From IMG/VR virus record IMGVR_UViG_3300002518_000014, positions 16,131-46,651 of that record: DNA of 30,521 nt. The stretch is one strand, 5' to 3'. Positions 20,036 to 27,506 of the stretch are shown here, piece after piece. The DNA comes from a virus. The notes beneath the pieces were generated by a model, which ran no database searches, was not told the DNA's origin, and saw only the letters and a list, made by a program, of their open reading frames with translations. The translations under genes and the position numbers were made by a program. Positions within the stretch are counted from its first letter, which is position 1, and every line of letters starts with the position of its first letter.

Positions 20036-21331
20036 TTACGCTTTCACATCCTTGAGCGGTCCATCAAGAAGTCTTTGTGCCCACTTTTTGTACGAAGCTG
20101 ATACAAAGTGAACGGGAGTTGTCTCTTCTTTATGTTGTAAATCTTGTGTTAGTGGTTTCATATTATACCATGGTATTCCGGCCGACGTTAAATACTCCTG
20201 CTGATAGGCTGCGATTACTTCTCTCTTTTTCTGATATGAAGGTTTTCCGGAGAAGGAAGGACCAAACCATATTAACTGCGCACCCAAATCTTTGACCGTC
20301 TTTACCCACAAGGCAAGCTGTTCTTGATAAACCGCCTTCTTGCTTGATGACGAATATGAATTTGAGTCATTACCTCCTAGTTCTACTATAACTAGTCCTG
20401 GACGAAAACTCTTCATATACGAAACCAAATGACCGTTCTCCTTATTCACCCCAAAGTAGTCCGCTTTAGAGCCGGCGGATGTTGCTTCTGGGCCGGAGGA
20501 TCCTCCCTTGGCTTTCATACCAGATAAAACTCCTTGACCATACTTCGCCAGAAGCTTTACATCGATGCCCCTTTCTTTTAGCTTTGCTTTGATGGTCCTA
20601 GTTAAATAAGTGTTGTCCGATTGGCTGTCGCCGAGCCACAGTACACGATTGGTTTTAACTTCTGGAAGAGGGGAGGGCCACGATGGAAGATTTGTTGGGA
20701 TCGGGCTGGGCGTCTGCCCTCCGCCCCCGGAACCGCCAAGTATTGTGGGCGCGCCATGGGTTCCCAACACAAATTGGTTCCCGGGGGGATCCGGGAATAT
20801 CGTGCTTATGTCGAAGATCTTTTCTCCTACCCGAACAATGCTTGCTCCCTTTAATTTGGGAAGAGCCGGCGCGCGCACAATTACAAAGGCGCCGGGGGGA
20901 ATGGCGCCCTGAAAATCACTTACCGAAATAGAGACTGCCAATCCCCCGGCAGGGGAAAGGGTTGCAACACGTTTTTGAAACTTTTCGGGAGACTCAAAGT
21001 CTGCACTTGTTAAATTAGATTGTATGCAGGGGGCCCATACTTTATAAGTGAAATTAAAAGCAGTAAAATGTGTGCGTCCGGATTTTTCATAACGTGCTTT
21101 ATCAGCCGCTGAACTCAGCTGAGGGTAAGTTTTTGCTTCATAGGCAACTACAATGCCGGGAATATGATCTGGATATTTTAAAATCGACGAATATTTACTC
21201 TTATTCGTCGCCCAGAGGGCCATTGCGGAGGAGGCGGTAGTGGTCCGGGACGAAAATGTGGCGCCGCCGGATCCTTCCCAATCGCCGGTAAACAAAAAGC
21301 TGCAATCAACATCTTTAACGGTAAAGGCCAT
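20036..21331 (-). CDS. Hub-like adaptor fused to SGNH/GDSL hydrolase
   Basis: A 431-aa two-part protein. Residues about 58-195 are a close paralogue of the same region in the upstream gene (shared 'SGRTHFTAFNFTYKVW', 'VSDFQGAIPPG' and 'FPDPPGN'). After a Gly/Pro linker (197-225), residues 228-425 look like an SGNH hydrolase. Block I is 'VLWLGDSQSDN' with the nucleophile Ser236, the oxyanion Gly is in 'KYGQGVLSG', block III is 'VELGGNDSN' (Gly319, Asn321), and the catalytic His408 is in 'TPVHF'. The usual Asp three residues before that His is Thr here, so the triad may be a Ser-His dyad or use another acid. Such enzymes deacylate esters; in a tail they could de-O-acetylate surface glycan or peptidoglycan. 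The substrate is unknown. The ATG overlaps the previous stop as TAATG. Confidence 0.82.
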   Translation of the reverse strand: MAFTVKDVDCSFLFTGDWEGSGGATFSSRTTTASSAMALWATNKSKYSSILKYPDHIPGIVVAYEAKTYPQLSSAADKARYEKSGRTHFTAFNFTYKVWAPCIQSNLTSADFESPEKFQKRVATLSPAGGLAVSISVSDFQGAIPPGAFVIVRAPALPKLKGASIVRVGEKIFDISTIFPDPPGNQFVLGTHGAPTILGGSGGGGQTPSPIPTNLPSWPSPLPEVKTNRVLWLGDSQSDNTYLTRTIKAKLKERGIDVKLLAKYGQGVLSGMKAKGGSSGPEATSAGSKADYFGVNKENGHLVSYMKSFRPGLVIVELGGNDSNSYSSSSKKAVYQEQLALWVKTVKDLGAQLIWFGPSFSGKPSYQKKREVIAAYQQEYLTSAGIPWYNMKPLTQDLQHKEETTPVHFVSASYKKWAQRLLDGPLKDVKA

Positions 21332-22752
21332 TAGGAATGGTAGCCCTTCTTTTTAAGAAGTTCAACAGCGGCGGAGTCAGCTAGGACAAGTGCGCGGGCT
21401 TGTTTCAGAATGTCAACTGTCTCTTGCGGCTTGTGTCCAAGAGGTTTTGAAGAGTTCGCGCCGCCCTTGCAATATGCTCCATAACCTCGCTGGCAGCCAT
21501 TGCGTTTTCGCTCATATTGAAGCGGAATCGAGGCCCATTCTAGAGCGGCCTCCTGTGCGGCTCGTCCAACATTACTGTGAATTCCTACAAGGAATTTTCC
21601 TAGTTCTTTACGTTTCATTAATAATAGATAAACTCCCAAAGTTTCTTGTACGTCGGGCGAAAATTTCAAAGATTTAGAAGTTTTTGTATCTCTAATAGCT
21701 CCATCAAAAGTATCGGGGATAAATTGAGATTTTCCAACCGCTAACAAGCCCGGATTGCCAGGGGGGGAAGACATTGGGCGATGTCCTTGCAAAACGTGGC
21801 CCGCGTTGGAGCCTTTCTTCATATAAGATCGCAGCATCTTGATTGTCATCTCGGTAATATTTTTTCCTTTGGCCGGACCGCCTAAAATATAAGTAGAACT
21901 ACGCTTAGTATCACCAGCGACGCCTCGATTAACAGAAGTATATTTTCCTTCATGTGCACCAATCCAGTCTAGCAATGGCTGCAGCGGCTTTCTTAAAATT
22001 TTTAGTTCATTAAAAGTAAATTTAAGCCGGGCAGGCGATTTTGGTATATTATCGTTACATAGGCCTTCCCGTCCTTGAGGGGTGCACCCTGAGGGCGCTG
22101 GTCCGACGCCCGGGGCGGGGGCCCCTCCGCCAGATGACTGAGTATATCCTCCTACGGTCCCCCCCGCGCCCATCACAAATTTATTACCGGGTGGGTCAGG
22201 AAACTGTATACTAATATCAAATATTTTATCCCCAACATACATTATCTGTCCGGTCTTAACCTCACCCAGATTGCTAAATTTAACTGTTACAAAAGTACCC
22301 GGGGGAATAGCACCCTGAAAATCACTAACGTCAATAGATACGGGATAGCCGCCGGCTGGGGACATCCCGGCTACTTTTTTTTGAAATTTCTTTGGGTCGA
22401 GTGCGAAATCTTCCACTGTTAAATCTGCATAGATACAGGGAAGCCACACTTTATAAGTAAAATTAAAAGCAGTAAAGTGAGTACGTCCGGATTCCTCGTA
22501 GCGCGCCTTTTGTACAGCAGATTTTAACTCAGGGTGGGTCTTTGCTTCGTATCCTACAACAAGGCCGGGCTGGGGATTTTGTAACTTGAGCTGCACTTCC
22601 CAAGCTTCGCTATTAAGCATCTTCATCCTATAGGCATCGCTATTTCTAAGCGTGCGGCGATCCGCGACGGGGCCCGGGGGAAGAAGGTCCTCTTGTTCAA
22701 GTCCCGAAAAAAACAGGGCCGGATTCTTAATCTCTTTGATTTCGAACGCCAT
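21331..22752 (-). CDS. Hub-like adaptor fused to lysozyme-like domain
   Basis: A 473-aa protein with the same N-terminal module (about 60-195) as its downstream neighbour, then a Gly/Ala/Pro linker (200-222). Residues about 245-392 have the pattern of a tail-associated lysozyme/transglycosylase. 'LLDWIGAHEGKYTSVNRGVA' carries a candidate catalytic Glu268, 'ITEMTIKML' follows, and then 'LAVGKSQFIPDTFDGAI', like the 'GRYQ-I-P-T' block of phage muralytic enzymes, and 'FSPDVQETLGVYLLL'. The last 80 residues, including Cys420 and Cys428, are an extra segment of unknown role. The likely job is local peptidoglycan cleavage during DNA injection, analogous to T4 gp5 lysozyme but with a different domain arrangement. 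Start and stop overlap neighbours as TGATG and TAATG, implying translational coupling. Fold assignment is by eye. Confidence 0.78.
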   Translation of the reverse strand: MAFEIKEIKNPALFFSGLEQEDLLPPGPVADRRTLRNSDAYRMKMLNSEAWEVQLKLQNPQPGLVVGYEAKTHPELKSAVQKARYEESGRTHFTAFNFTYKVWLPCIYADLTVEDFALDPKKFQKKVAGMSPAGGYPVSIDVSDFQGAIPPGTFVTVKFSNLGEVKTGQIMYVGDKIFDISIQFPDPPGNKFVMGAGGTVGGYTQSSGGGAPAPGVGPAPSGCTPQGREGLCNDNIPKSPARLKFTFNELKILRKPLQPLLDWIGAHEGKYTSVNRGVAGDTKRSSTYILGGPAKGKNITEMTIKMLRSYMKKGSNAGHVLQGHRPMSSPPGNPGLLAVGKSQFIPDTFDGAIRDTKTSKSLKFSPDVQETLGVYLLLMKRKELGKFLVGIHSNVGRAAQEAALEWASIPLQYERKRNGCQRGYGAYCKGGANSSKPLGHKPQETVDILKQARALVLADSAAVELLKKKGYHS

Positions 22753-23057
22753 CAGCTCTCCTCGGGCTTATTCAGTAAATCGAATATTTGTTCCTTGTCA
22801 TCGCTAGTTAGACCAAACTGCGTTGTCTTTTGCTTTTGTAGCAAGCTCGCTAATTTGACCAGTTGCTCATTAGAGCGCTGTAGATTTTCCACATACTTGG
22901 CGGCGATCGATCCCAATTCGCGGCGCGCGGAGTCAGACATTTTCATATCCTGGATAGCATCCATAAGAAGAGACTTGGCCATTGCGCGATCTTCGCGGAT
23001 ATTGGTGGTTGTTTCTTCTATATAATCATCTAGATTTAGATTGCGCCGCTTTCCCAT
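22752..23057 (-). CDS. Small helical protein of unknown function, 101 aa
   Basis: A 101-aa, strongly helical, charged protein with no recognised domain. It begins 'MGKRRNLNLDDYIEETTTNI' and contains a long amphipathic helix region (35-75) with 'ENLQRSNEQLVKLASLLQKQ'. Its start lies inside the end of the sigma gene (22-nt overlap) and its stop overlaps the lysozyme-fusion ATG, so it sits in a translationally coupled set. Small proteins of this look occur next to gp55 in T4-like marine phages, as I recall, without known function. I keep it because of spacing and length, not because of a motif. Confidence 0.75.
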   Translation of the reverse strand: MGKRRNLNLDDYIEETTTNIREDRAMAKSLLMDAIQDMKMSDSARRELGSIAAKYVENLQRSNEQLVKLASLLQKQKTTQFGLTSDDKEQIFDLLNKPEES

Positions 23058-23734
23058 TTTTCCTTAAAAGTCCTATATCGTTTTCTTAGCTTATTGAGAT
23101 TATTAACGACTTGTTTGGTGTTGAGTCCTGTTATCTCTCTTAAGTATAGATAAATAGCTTTTTTGTTAAAAATTTCGATTGTGTCAGCAGAATCCATTAA
23201 TATACGAACAGCCATTAAAACCTTTTTTTCATTTTCTTTGAGCATAAATGAATCCCACGTTTTCATCTCCGAATTAAAAGAAACCCAGAATTCAACGTCT
23301 TCTCGCCGGGTTTCATAACTGGGCTCAGTAGATATTAGGTCATTATCCAGCTGATTGACCACATCTTCCAAATAGACTTCTGTGCGATTCTGTTTTTGAA
23401 CTTTTTTAACTTTATGAATGAACCAGTTTTTAGTTACTACAGAAAAGTAGGAAAAAGCCTTAGACCCTTTGGTGGGATCATATTTATTGAGGATCGTTGT
23501 GAGCCAAATTTTACACTCATCTTTTAAAGAATCTATATTTGGCAAACTTGTAAATCGATACGTATAAATGATTTTATCGACCATTTGATCAAATGCCGGC
23601 TGAATATACTCTATGTATAATTTAGTTCGAAGTTCACGGTCTTCGGTGTTGGCGTACTTAACTATCGCATTTTCATGGACCTTCGTGAAATAATGGTTCT
23701 TCGTGCTTTTCTTCCGCCGCGGTTTCGATCTCAT
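23036..23734 (-). CDS. gp55: Late-transcription sigma factor, T4 gp55-like
   Basis: A 232-aa sigma-70-related protein close in size to T4 gp55 (185 aa), with the N-terminus 'KNHYFTKVHENAIVKYANT'. Residues 70-110 match the gp55 region-2 core: 'LKDECKIWLTTILNKYDPTK', then 'AFSYFSVVTKNWFIHKVKK'. In T4, gp55 binds host RNA polymerase, recognises TATAAATA late promoters, and works with gp33 and the sliding clamp. It has no full region 4. The last 50 residues ('LREITGLNTKQVVNNLNKLR') are helical, like the C-terminal end in these proteins. The ATG lies 62 nt inside the preceding membrane-protein gene; no later Met gives the conserved 'HYFTK' start, so I accept the overlap. It implies that most structural genes here are late genes. 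Confidence 0.92.
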   Translation of the reverse strand: MRSKPRRKKSTKNHYFTKVHENAIVKYANTEDRELRTKLYIEYIQPAFDQMVDKIIYTYRFTSLPNIDSLKDECKIWLTTILNKYDPTKGSKAFSYFSVVTKNWFIHKVKKVQKQNRTEVYLEDVVNQLDNDLISTEPSYETRREDVEFWVSFNSEMKTWDSFMLKENEKKVLMAVRILMDSADTIEIFNKKAIYLYLREITGLNTKQVVNNLNKLRKRYRTFKEKWESGAI

Positions 23735-24029
23735 TTAATTCTTCCTCTATTTCTTCATCGAGGGTATATTCAAACGTGTCTCTAAATCTTTCTACCTCTT
23801 CAAGTACTACTTTGCTTTTTTGAATTAGTTCCTGTATTATTGGCTCGCCATAAAACATATCCATATTATATAGAGATTTAGTGAACACTTCAAAAGATCT
23901 AAAAGTTAAGTATAAATCCGATAAAGCTTCAGAAATAAATAGAAATTTACGTAGTATCTTCACCAGATACCAGACTAAAAATATATTTAAGATTGTTGAT
24001 ACAGTTGCTATTATTACCAAGGGTGTCAT
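23673..24029 (-). CDS. Membrane-anchored acidic protein, 118 aa
   Basis: Residues 3-25 form one hydrophobic segment ('PLVIIATVSTILNIFLVWYL') followed by 'KILRK', so the protein is probably anchored at the N-terminus, with the body in the cytoplasm by the positive-inside rule. The rest is helical and ends in a very acidic tail ('LDEEIEEELNEIETAAEEK'). No family was recognised beyond the impression that T4-like marine phages have a similar small gene next to gp55. The ATG overlaps the zinc-ribbon stop as ATGA, and its end overlaps the sigma gene by 62 nt. Confidence 0.8.
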   Translation of the reverse strand: MTPLVIIATVSTILNIFLVWYLVKILRKFLFISEALSDLYLTFRSFEVFTKSLYNMDMFYGEPIIQELIQKSKVVLEEVERFRDTFEYTLDEEIEEELNEIETAAEEKHEEPLFHEGP

Positions 24030-24277
24030 CTCTCTTCGTCTAAATCCTCTTTTTGCTGTTTGAGTTCCCCGCGCGCATTTTTAATGAAGTCTTCAGTGAC
24101 GCGCCCGACTTCTTTTTTAATTATTTTTGGTGACCCGGTGGTTCTAAATAAAGTTAGTTTCTTGGTGAGTTCTCCTTCCACTAAACACTCCGGACACTTA
24201 GTTGCGTTTTCGGTTGATAAATGCTGTAGAACAACATTGCTGCTACACGAGCTACAGTAATATTCATACCGTGGCAA
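24026..24277 (-). CDS. FmdB-like zinc-ribbon protein, TTG start
   Basis: An 83-aa protein with the FmdB/Zn-ribbon pattern. It starts 'MPRYEYYCSSC', and two CxxC knuckles, Cys8/Cys11 and Cys28/Cys31 ('CPEC'), could bind one zinc. The first codon is TTG; GGAGG lies 7 nt upstream and the family start 'MPxYEYxC' fits exactly, while the only nearby ATG is in another frame. FmdB-like ribbons are widespread regulators or small binding proteins, also in phages. The C-terminal half is charged ('KKEVGRVTEDFIKNA'). It overlaps the next gene by ATGA. The function is not known. Confidence 0.85.
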   Translation of the reverse strand: MPRYEYYCSSCSSNVVLQHLSTENATKCPECLVEGELTKKLTLFRTTGSPKIIKKEVGRVTEDFIKNARGELKQQKEDLDEER

Positions 24278-24279
24278 CC

Positions 24280-24492
24280 CTATTCCTCCAAGGATTCAGC
24301 GAAATCTTCTAAAACAGTATTTTCTAAACTTACGACTGGGGGGTTTGTGATTACCAGTGCACTATGGCTTGGATCCTCAGGATCAACTTGAAAATTCATT
24401 TCTGTTAGAAGAGGTACAATATCAGTTTGTTCCAATAATGACTTCTGAAGAGCTAGCATCAATGCTCCTAGAGCTTGGTTGCTAAGTTTCAT
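24280..24492 (-). CDS. Small acidic protein of unknown function, 70 aa
   Basis: A 70-aa, acidic protein with no recognised domain. It reads as a helix ('QALGALMLALQKSLLEQTDI'), a short strand/loop part ('FQVDPEDPSHSALVITNPP') and an acidic helical end ('FAESLEE'). The ATG overlaps the 58-aa ORF stop (ATGA) and its stop is 2 nt before the TTG of the zinc-ribbon gene, so coupling with neighbours is clear. The only support is arrangement, codon openness and the ribosome-binding context. Confidence 0.7.
   Translation of the reverse strand: MKLSNQALGALMLALQKSLLEQTDIVPLLTEMNFQVDPEDPSHSALVITNPPVVSLENTVLEDFAESLEE
24285..24289 (-). promoter_or_regulatory. Shine-Dalgarno fixing the TTG start of the zinc-ribbon gene
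   Basis: GGAGG on the minus strand, 7 nt before TTG at 24277. It overlaps the last codons of the 70-aa gene. Confidence 0.8.
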
Positions 24493-24665
24493 CTCTTCTT
24501 TGTTTCTAGAGTTGTGAGCCGTGTGTCAATGTCTTTTAGATGACCTTCCATGTCGCGCGAGAGGCTTCTAAATGCGACTCGCAACATCTGGTCGATCACC
24601 TCCCTCACCTCTTGTTCTGTAAGTGGCGAGTCTAGTCCACTCGATCTTTTTGATGATTTTTTCAT
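24489..24665 (-). CDS. Small charged protein, 58 aa
   Basis: A short gene easily missed by length cut-offs. ATG at 24665 follows GGAGG (24673-24677) by 7 nt, and the 58-aa frame ends at TGA (24491-24489), which overlaps the next ATG as ATGA. The start codon also overlaps the stop of the GDP-mannose dehydratase gene (ATGA). The product is very polar: it starts 'MKKSSKRSSGLDSPLTEQEV' and has a helical middle ('VIDQMLRVAFRSLSRDMEGH') and a coiled-coil-like end. Without it there would be a 169-nt gap in a region with no other gaps. Function unknown. Confidence 0.8.
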   Translation of the reverse strand: MKKSSKRSSGLDSPLTEQEVREVIDQMLRVAFRSLSRDMEGHLKDIDTRLTTLETKKR

Positions 24666-25645
24666 TTTGGTACCTCCGTATTTTTGACCAACTTGTAGTC
24701 AGCATCATACATCATTTCTGCCAACTGTTTAAAATTTATTTTAGGCTTCCATCCCAAATTTTCTTGTGCTTTTGTGGGGTTTCCCAATAAATAAGGGACT
24801 TCGTGAGGCCTAAACAATCTAGAATCTATCTTAACATACTTTTCAACATCGTTTAAACCCGCATATTCAAACACATACTTTAAAAACTCACGTACCGTAT
24901 ATGACTTGCCAGTAGCAATCACATAGTCGTCTGGTTTTTTTTGTTGCATCATTAACCACATTGCCTTCACATAGTCGCCGGCGAAGCCCCAATCGCGTTT
25001 AGCGTCGAGATTGCCTAAAAATAATTCTTCTTGAAGCCCCAGCTTTATGCGGGCGGCCGCTATAGTAATTTTTCGTGTCACGAATGTTTCACCTCGCCGT
25101 GGGGATTCATGATTAAATAAGATACCACTAGATGCATGCAGTCCGTAACTTTCCCTATAGTTCCTCATAAGATTGTGTGAAAAAACTTTAGCGCATGCGT
25201 ACGGGGAAGCGGGACGCAGTCTGGATTCTTCATCAAATGGAATATTTAAGTTGTCTCCGAACATCTCCGAAGACGAAGCTTGATAAAATTTAGCCGTCGG
25301 ACATAATTCTTTATATGCATTCATTAGTCGTAGCGTCCCCATAACAATAGAATCTACAGTTTCCTCAGGGACACTAAAGGAGACTCGAACGTGAGACTGG
25401 GCTGCTAAGTTGTAGATCTCATCGGGCTGGTATTTGTTTAGCAACTTCCAAAAACAACCAGCGTCGTGAAGGCTGCCGTACTCTAATATCAAATTAGGAT
25501 GAGTAAAAATTGTGTCAATACGATCGGTAGTAATAAGTGATGTGCGCCTTTTAACACCAACTACCCTATACCCCTTAGAAAGAAGTAACTCAGCCAAATA
25601 AGAGCCGTCTTGACCGGTGATTCCAGTAATTAATGCTGTTTTCAT
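24662..25645 (-). CDS. gmd: GDP-mannose 4,6-dehydratase
   Basis: An extended SDR enzyme converting GDP-D-mannose to GDP-4-keto-6-deoxy-D-mannose. I chose ATG 25645 (327 aa) because it gives the family start 'MKTALITGITGQDGSYLAEL' and has an AAGGA upstream; a longer frame would run 85 nt into the previous gene. Visible: NAD(P)-binding G8xxG11xxG14 motif, 'NLAAQSHV', the catalytic segment 'QASSSEMFG' (Ser125, Glu127), Tyr149xxxLys153 ('SPYACAK'), and the GMD signature 'FNHESPRRGETFVTRKIT'. The Tyr-to-Glu spacing (22) equals that of E. coli GMD. Length is close to the bacterial norm (about 345-370, slightly short). It follows the fucose-synthase-like gene by 13 bp, so both steps to a GDP-6-deoxyhexose are adjacent. 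Confidence 0.93.
   Translation of the reverse strand: MKTALITGITGQDGSYLAELLLSKGYRVVGVKRRTSLITTDRIDTIFTHPNLILEYGSLHDAGCFWKLLNKYQPDEIYNLAAQSHVRVSFSVPEETVDSIVMGTLRLMNAYKELCPTAKFYQASSSEMFGDNLNIPFDEESRLRPASPYACAKVFSHNLMRNYRESYGLHASSGILFNHESPRRGETFVTRKITIAAARIKLGLQEELFLGNLDAKRDWGFAGDYVKAMWLMMQQKKPDDYVIATGKSYTVREFLKYVFEYAGLNDVEKYVKIDSRLFRPHEVPYLLGNPTKAQENLGWKPKINFKQLAEMMYDADYKLVKNTEVPK
24673..24677 (-). promoter_or_regulatory. Shine-Dalgarno for the 58-aa gene
   Basis: GGAGG lies 7 nt before ATG 24665, inside the last codons of gmd. It is the main evidence that the 58-aa frame is a real gene. Confidence 0.75.
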
Positions 25646-25658
25646 TATAAATTCCTTT

Positions 25659-26552
25659 TTAGAAGGGCCTGTACCAATTATAAGTCTGTGCAACACCTTT
25701 GTCAAATGGTGTGAAGGTGTAGGGGCCAATAGTCTTCTTTAACAACTCATTTGCTCCGTCTTTACGATGTTGCCCCTCTAGTTTCTTATTATAAACAATG
25801 TTTATATCAATGTTTAAGTGTGAGATCAAAATTTTTGCCATCTCATTAATACTTAAATTCTCATTGGGAGCTACGATAATAGGTTCTGGCCCGTGATGGT
25901 TCTGGACGAGAAGAGGAATTATCTCGCAGAGATCATCCACATAAAGCTGCTGGCGCAATGGTTCGCCGGTGCCCCACAAAGATAAGGTGTCACCATCTTT
26001 AAGGTTGGCTAGCTTTGTAATAAGGGCGGCTATAAAGTGCGAATTTTCACTATCGAAATGATCATCGGGCCCATACACGTTGGAGGGACTAAAAGTAGAA
26101 TAGTTAACTCCATACTGCTTTCGGTACGACAAAACTAATGCATGCAAGAGGCGCTTTGAATAACCGTAGGAAAAATTTGTCTCCGCACAGGGGCCGCTAA
26201 AAATGTTTTCCTCAGTAAACGGATAGTGATCTACTACATCGGGAAAGGCACATGTACTGATGGCTGCTAGGACCCGGTGAACGCCGGCCTCGTAGGCAGC
26301 CCTCAGTACGTTGATATTCATTAATACATTCTGCTCAAAAAATTCTACTTGATTAGAATTGTTATCTTTAATGCCGCCCACCCGGGCGGCTAAGTGTACC
26401 ACTGTGTTGGGTCTAATATCCTTAAACATCTGTTTGGTGGCTGCGGGGTCTAATAAATTATAATCTTTGGAAGAAGTATACACCCAATCCGGTTGTTGAA
26501 GCCTTAGGCGCCTCGCAATAAATCCGGAACCTCCCGTTACAAGTGTTGTCAT
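25659..26552 (-). CDS. fcl: GDP-L-fucose synthase-like epimerase/reductase
   Basis: A 297-aa SDR protein of the GDP-L-fucose synthase (WcaG/Fcl) type, which would use the GMD product in an epimerase-reductase step. Motifs: 'LVTGGSGFIARR' (G7xxG10xxA13), 'HLAARVGGI', active-site 'STCAFP' (Ser99, Cys101), Tyr129xxxLys133, 'SPSNVYGPDDHFD' and His172 ('SHFIAAL'). The His172-Tyr129 spacing (43) matches Tyr136/His179 of the E. coli enzyme. The third glycine of the nucleotide loop is Ala. Start ATG 26552 is 3 bp after the previous TGA, with an in-phase TAA between. Alternative products are possible: enzymes of this family also act as ColC-type epimerase/reductases in colitose synthesis, which would fit a deoxyhexose pathway. 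Overall confidence in the family is high, in the exact product moderate. Confidence 0.85.
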   Translation of the reverse strand: MTTLVTGGSGFIARRLRLQQPDWVYTSSKDYNLLDPAATKQMFKDIRPNTVVHLAARVGGIKDNNSNQVEFFEQNVLMNINVLRAAYEAGVHRVLAAISTCAFPDVVDHYPFTEENIFSGPCAETNFSYGYSKRLLHALVLSYRKQYGVNYSTFSPSNVYGPDDHFDSENSHFIAALITKLANLKDGDTLSLWGTGEPLRQQLYVDDLCEIIPLLVQNHHGPEPIIVAPNENLSINEMAKILISHLNIDINIVYNKKLEGQHRKDGANELLKKTIGPYTFTPFDKGVAQTYNWYRPF

Positions 26553-26555
26553 TTA

Positions 26556-27506
26556 TCACCAAATGAAATTGTTTTTATAAAATTCCACAATTTTAGGAAT
26601 CTCTTCATCAAAATTTTTCTTAGGAGCCCAGCCTAGGGCTCTTAGCTTAGTATCGTCTAAAGCATATCGTACATCCTGGCCCGGGCGGTGACACGATAAA
26701 TCCAAATATTTCTCCCAATCGTTATCGGTTCCATAAAAGGCCCCAATTGTTTTTCGAATCGTTTCTTTGTTTGTTTGTTCAAATCCGCCTGCAACATTAT
26801 AGATTTGGTTAGTTTGACCGCTCTCTATAATCGTCATTACGGCTGCAGCGGTATCATCAGCATGAAGCCAGTTTCTTATCGGCGTCCCATTATTATGTAG
26901 GCGAATTTTCTTCTCCCTAAGGAGATTCTTGATTGCCAAAGGAATAAGCTTTTCAGGATATTGACCAATTCCATAATTATTGGTGGGTCGAAGGATAAGG
27001 TAGTCGATGCCATAGGTTCGGGCCCACGCGTGAATCAGCATATCGCCAGCAGCCTTTGCCGCAGAATAGGGATTGCTTGGCTTAAGAAGGTCTTTTTCGG
27101 TGTGGGTACCACTAACTATATCCCCATACACCTCATCGGTGCTTATATGAAAAAATGTAGGGCGCTCATTACAATTAATTGGTTTAAACCTCACCAAATC
27201 TAACAAATTTCTTACAGCAATAATGTTGCTACTAATAAACTCGTCACTATTAATAATACTATTTCCCACGTGGGATTCGGCCGCAAAATTTATAAGATAA
27301 TCGCAATCATATAAGCGATCTAAATCTTTAATATCTTTTTGTTCGAACTCAAAATTAGGATATTCTCGAAATTCATCTAATAGGCTGGGATTGGCCGCAT
27401 ATGTCATCTTATCAACTCCGCGGACCTTCCACCCGAGATCTAAGGCTTTCCGTACCACATAGGAGGCCATAAACCCCAGACATCCCGTGATGTAAACTAT
27501 TTTCAC
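26556..27506 (-). CDS. rfbB: RmlB-like dTDP-glucose 4,6-dehydratase family SDR
   Basis: An extended SDR with the RmlB pattern: 'ITGCLGFMAS' (G8xxG11xxA14), 'INFAAESHVGNSI', the catalytic loop 'HISTDEVYG' (Thr123, Asp124, Glu125), Tyr147xxxLys151 ('NPYSAAK'), 'TNNYGIGQYPEKLIPLAI' and 'IRNWLHADD'. These are diagnostic of NDP-glucose 4,6-dehydratases, which make the 4-keto-6-deoxy sugar. I start at GTG 27506, giving 'VKIVYITG' and a GTGA overlap with the RfbH stop; a GTG 36 nt upstream is possible but adds an unlikely leader. The nucleotide (dTDP or CDP) cannot be told. The family normally has Gly at position 14 and 'GGAGFIGS'; here it is 'GCLGFMAS'. It sits between the RfbH-like and fucose-synthase-like genes; no nucleotidylyltransferase is visible to supply the substrate. 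Confidence 0.85.
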   Translation of the reverse strand: MKIVYITGCLGFMASYVVRKALDLGWKVRGVDKMTYAANPSLLDEFREYPNFEFEQKDIKDLDRLYDCDYLINFAAESHVGNSIINSDEFISSNIIAVRNLLDLVRFKPINCNERPTFFHISTDEVYGDIVSGTHTEKDLLKPSNPYSAAKAAGDMLIHAWARTYGIDYLILRPTNNYGIGQYPEKLIPLAIKNLLREKKIRLHNNGTPIRNWLHADDTAAAVMTIIESGQTNQIYNVAGGFEQTNKETIRKTIGAFYGTDNDWEKYLDLSCHRPGQDVRYALDDTKLRALGWAPKKNFDEEIPKIVEFYKNNFIW

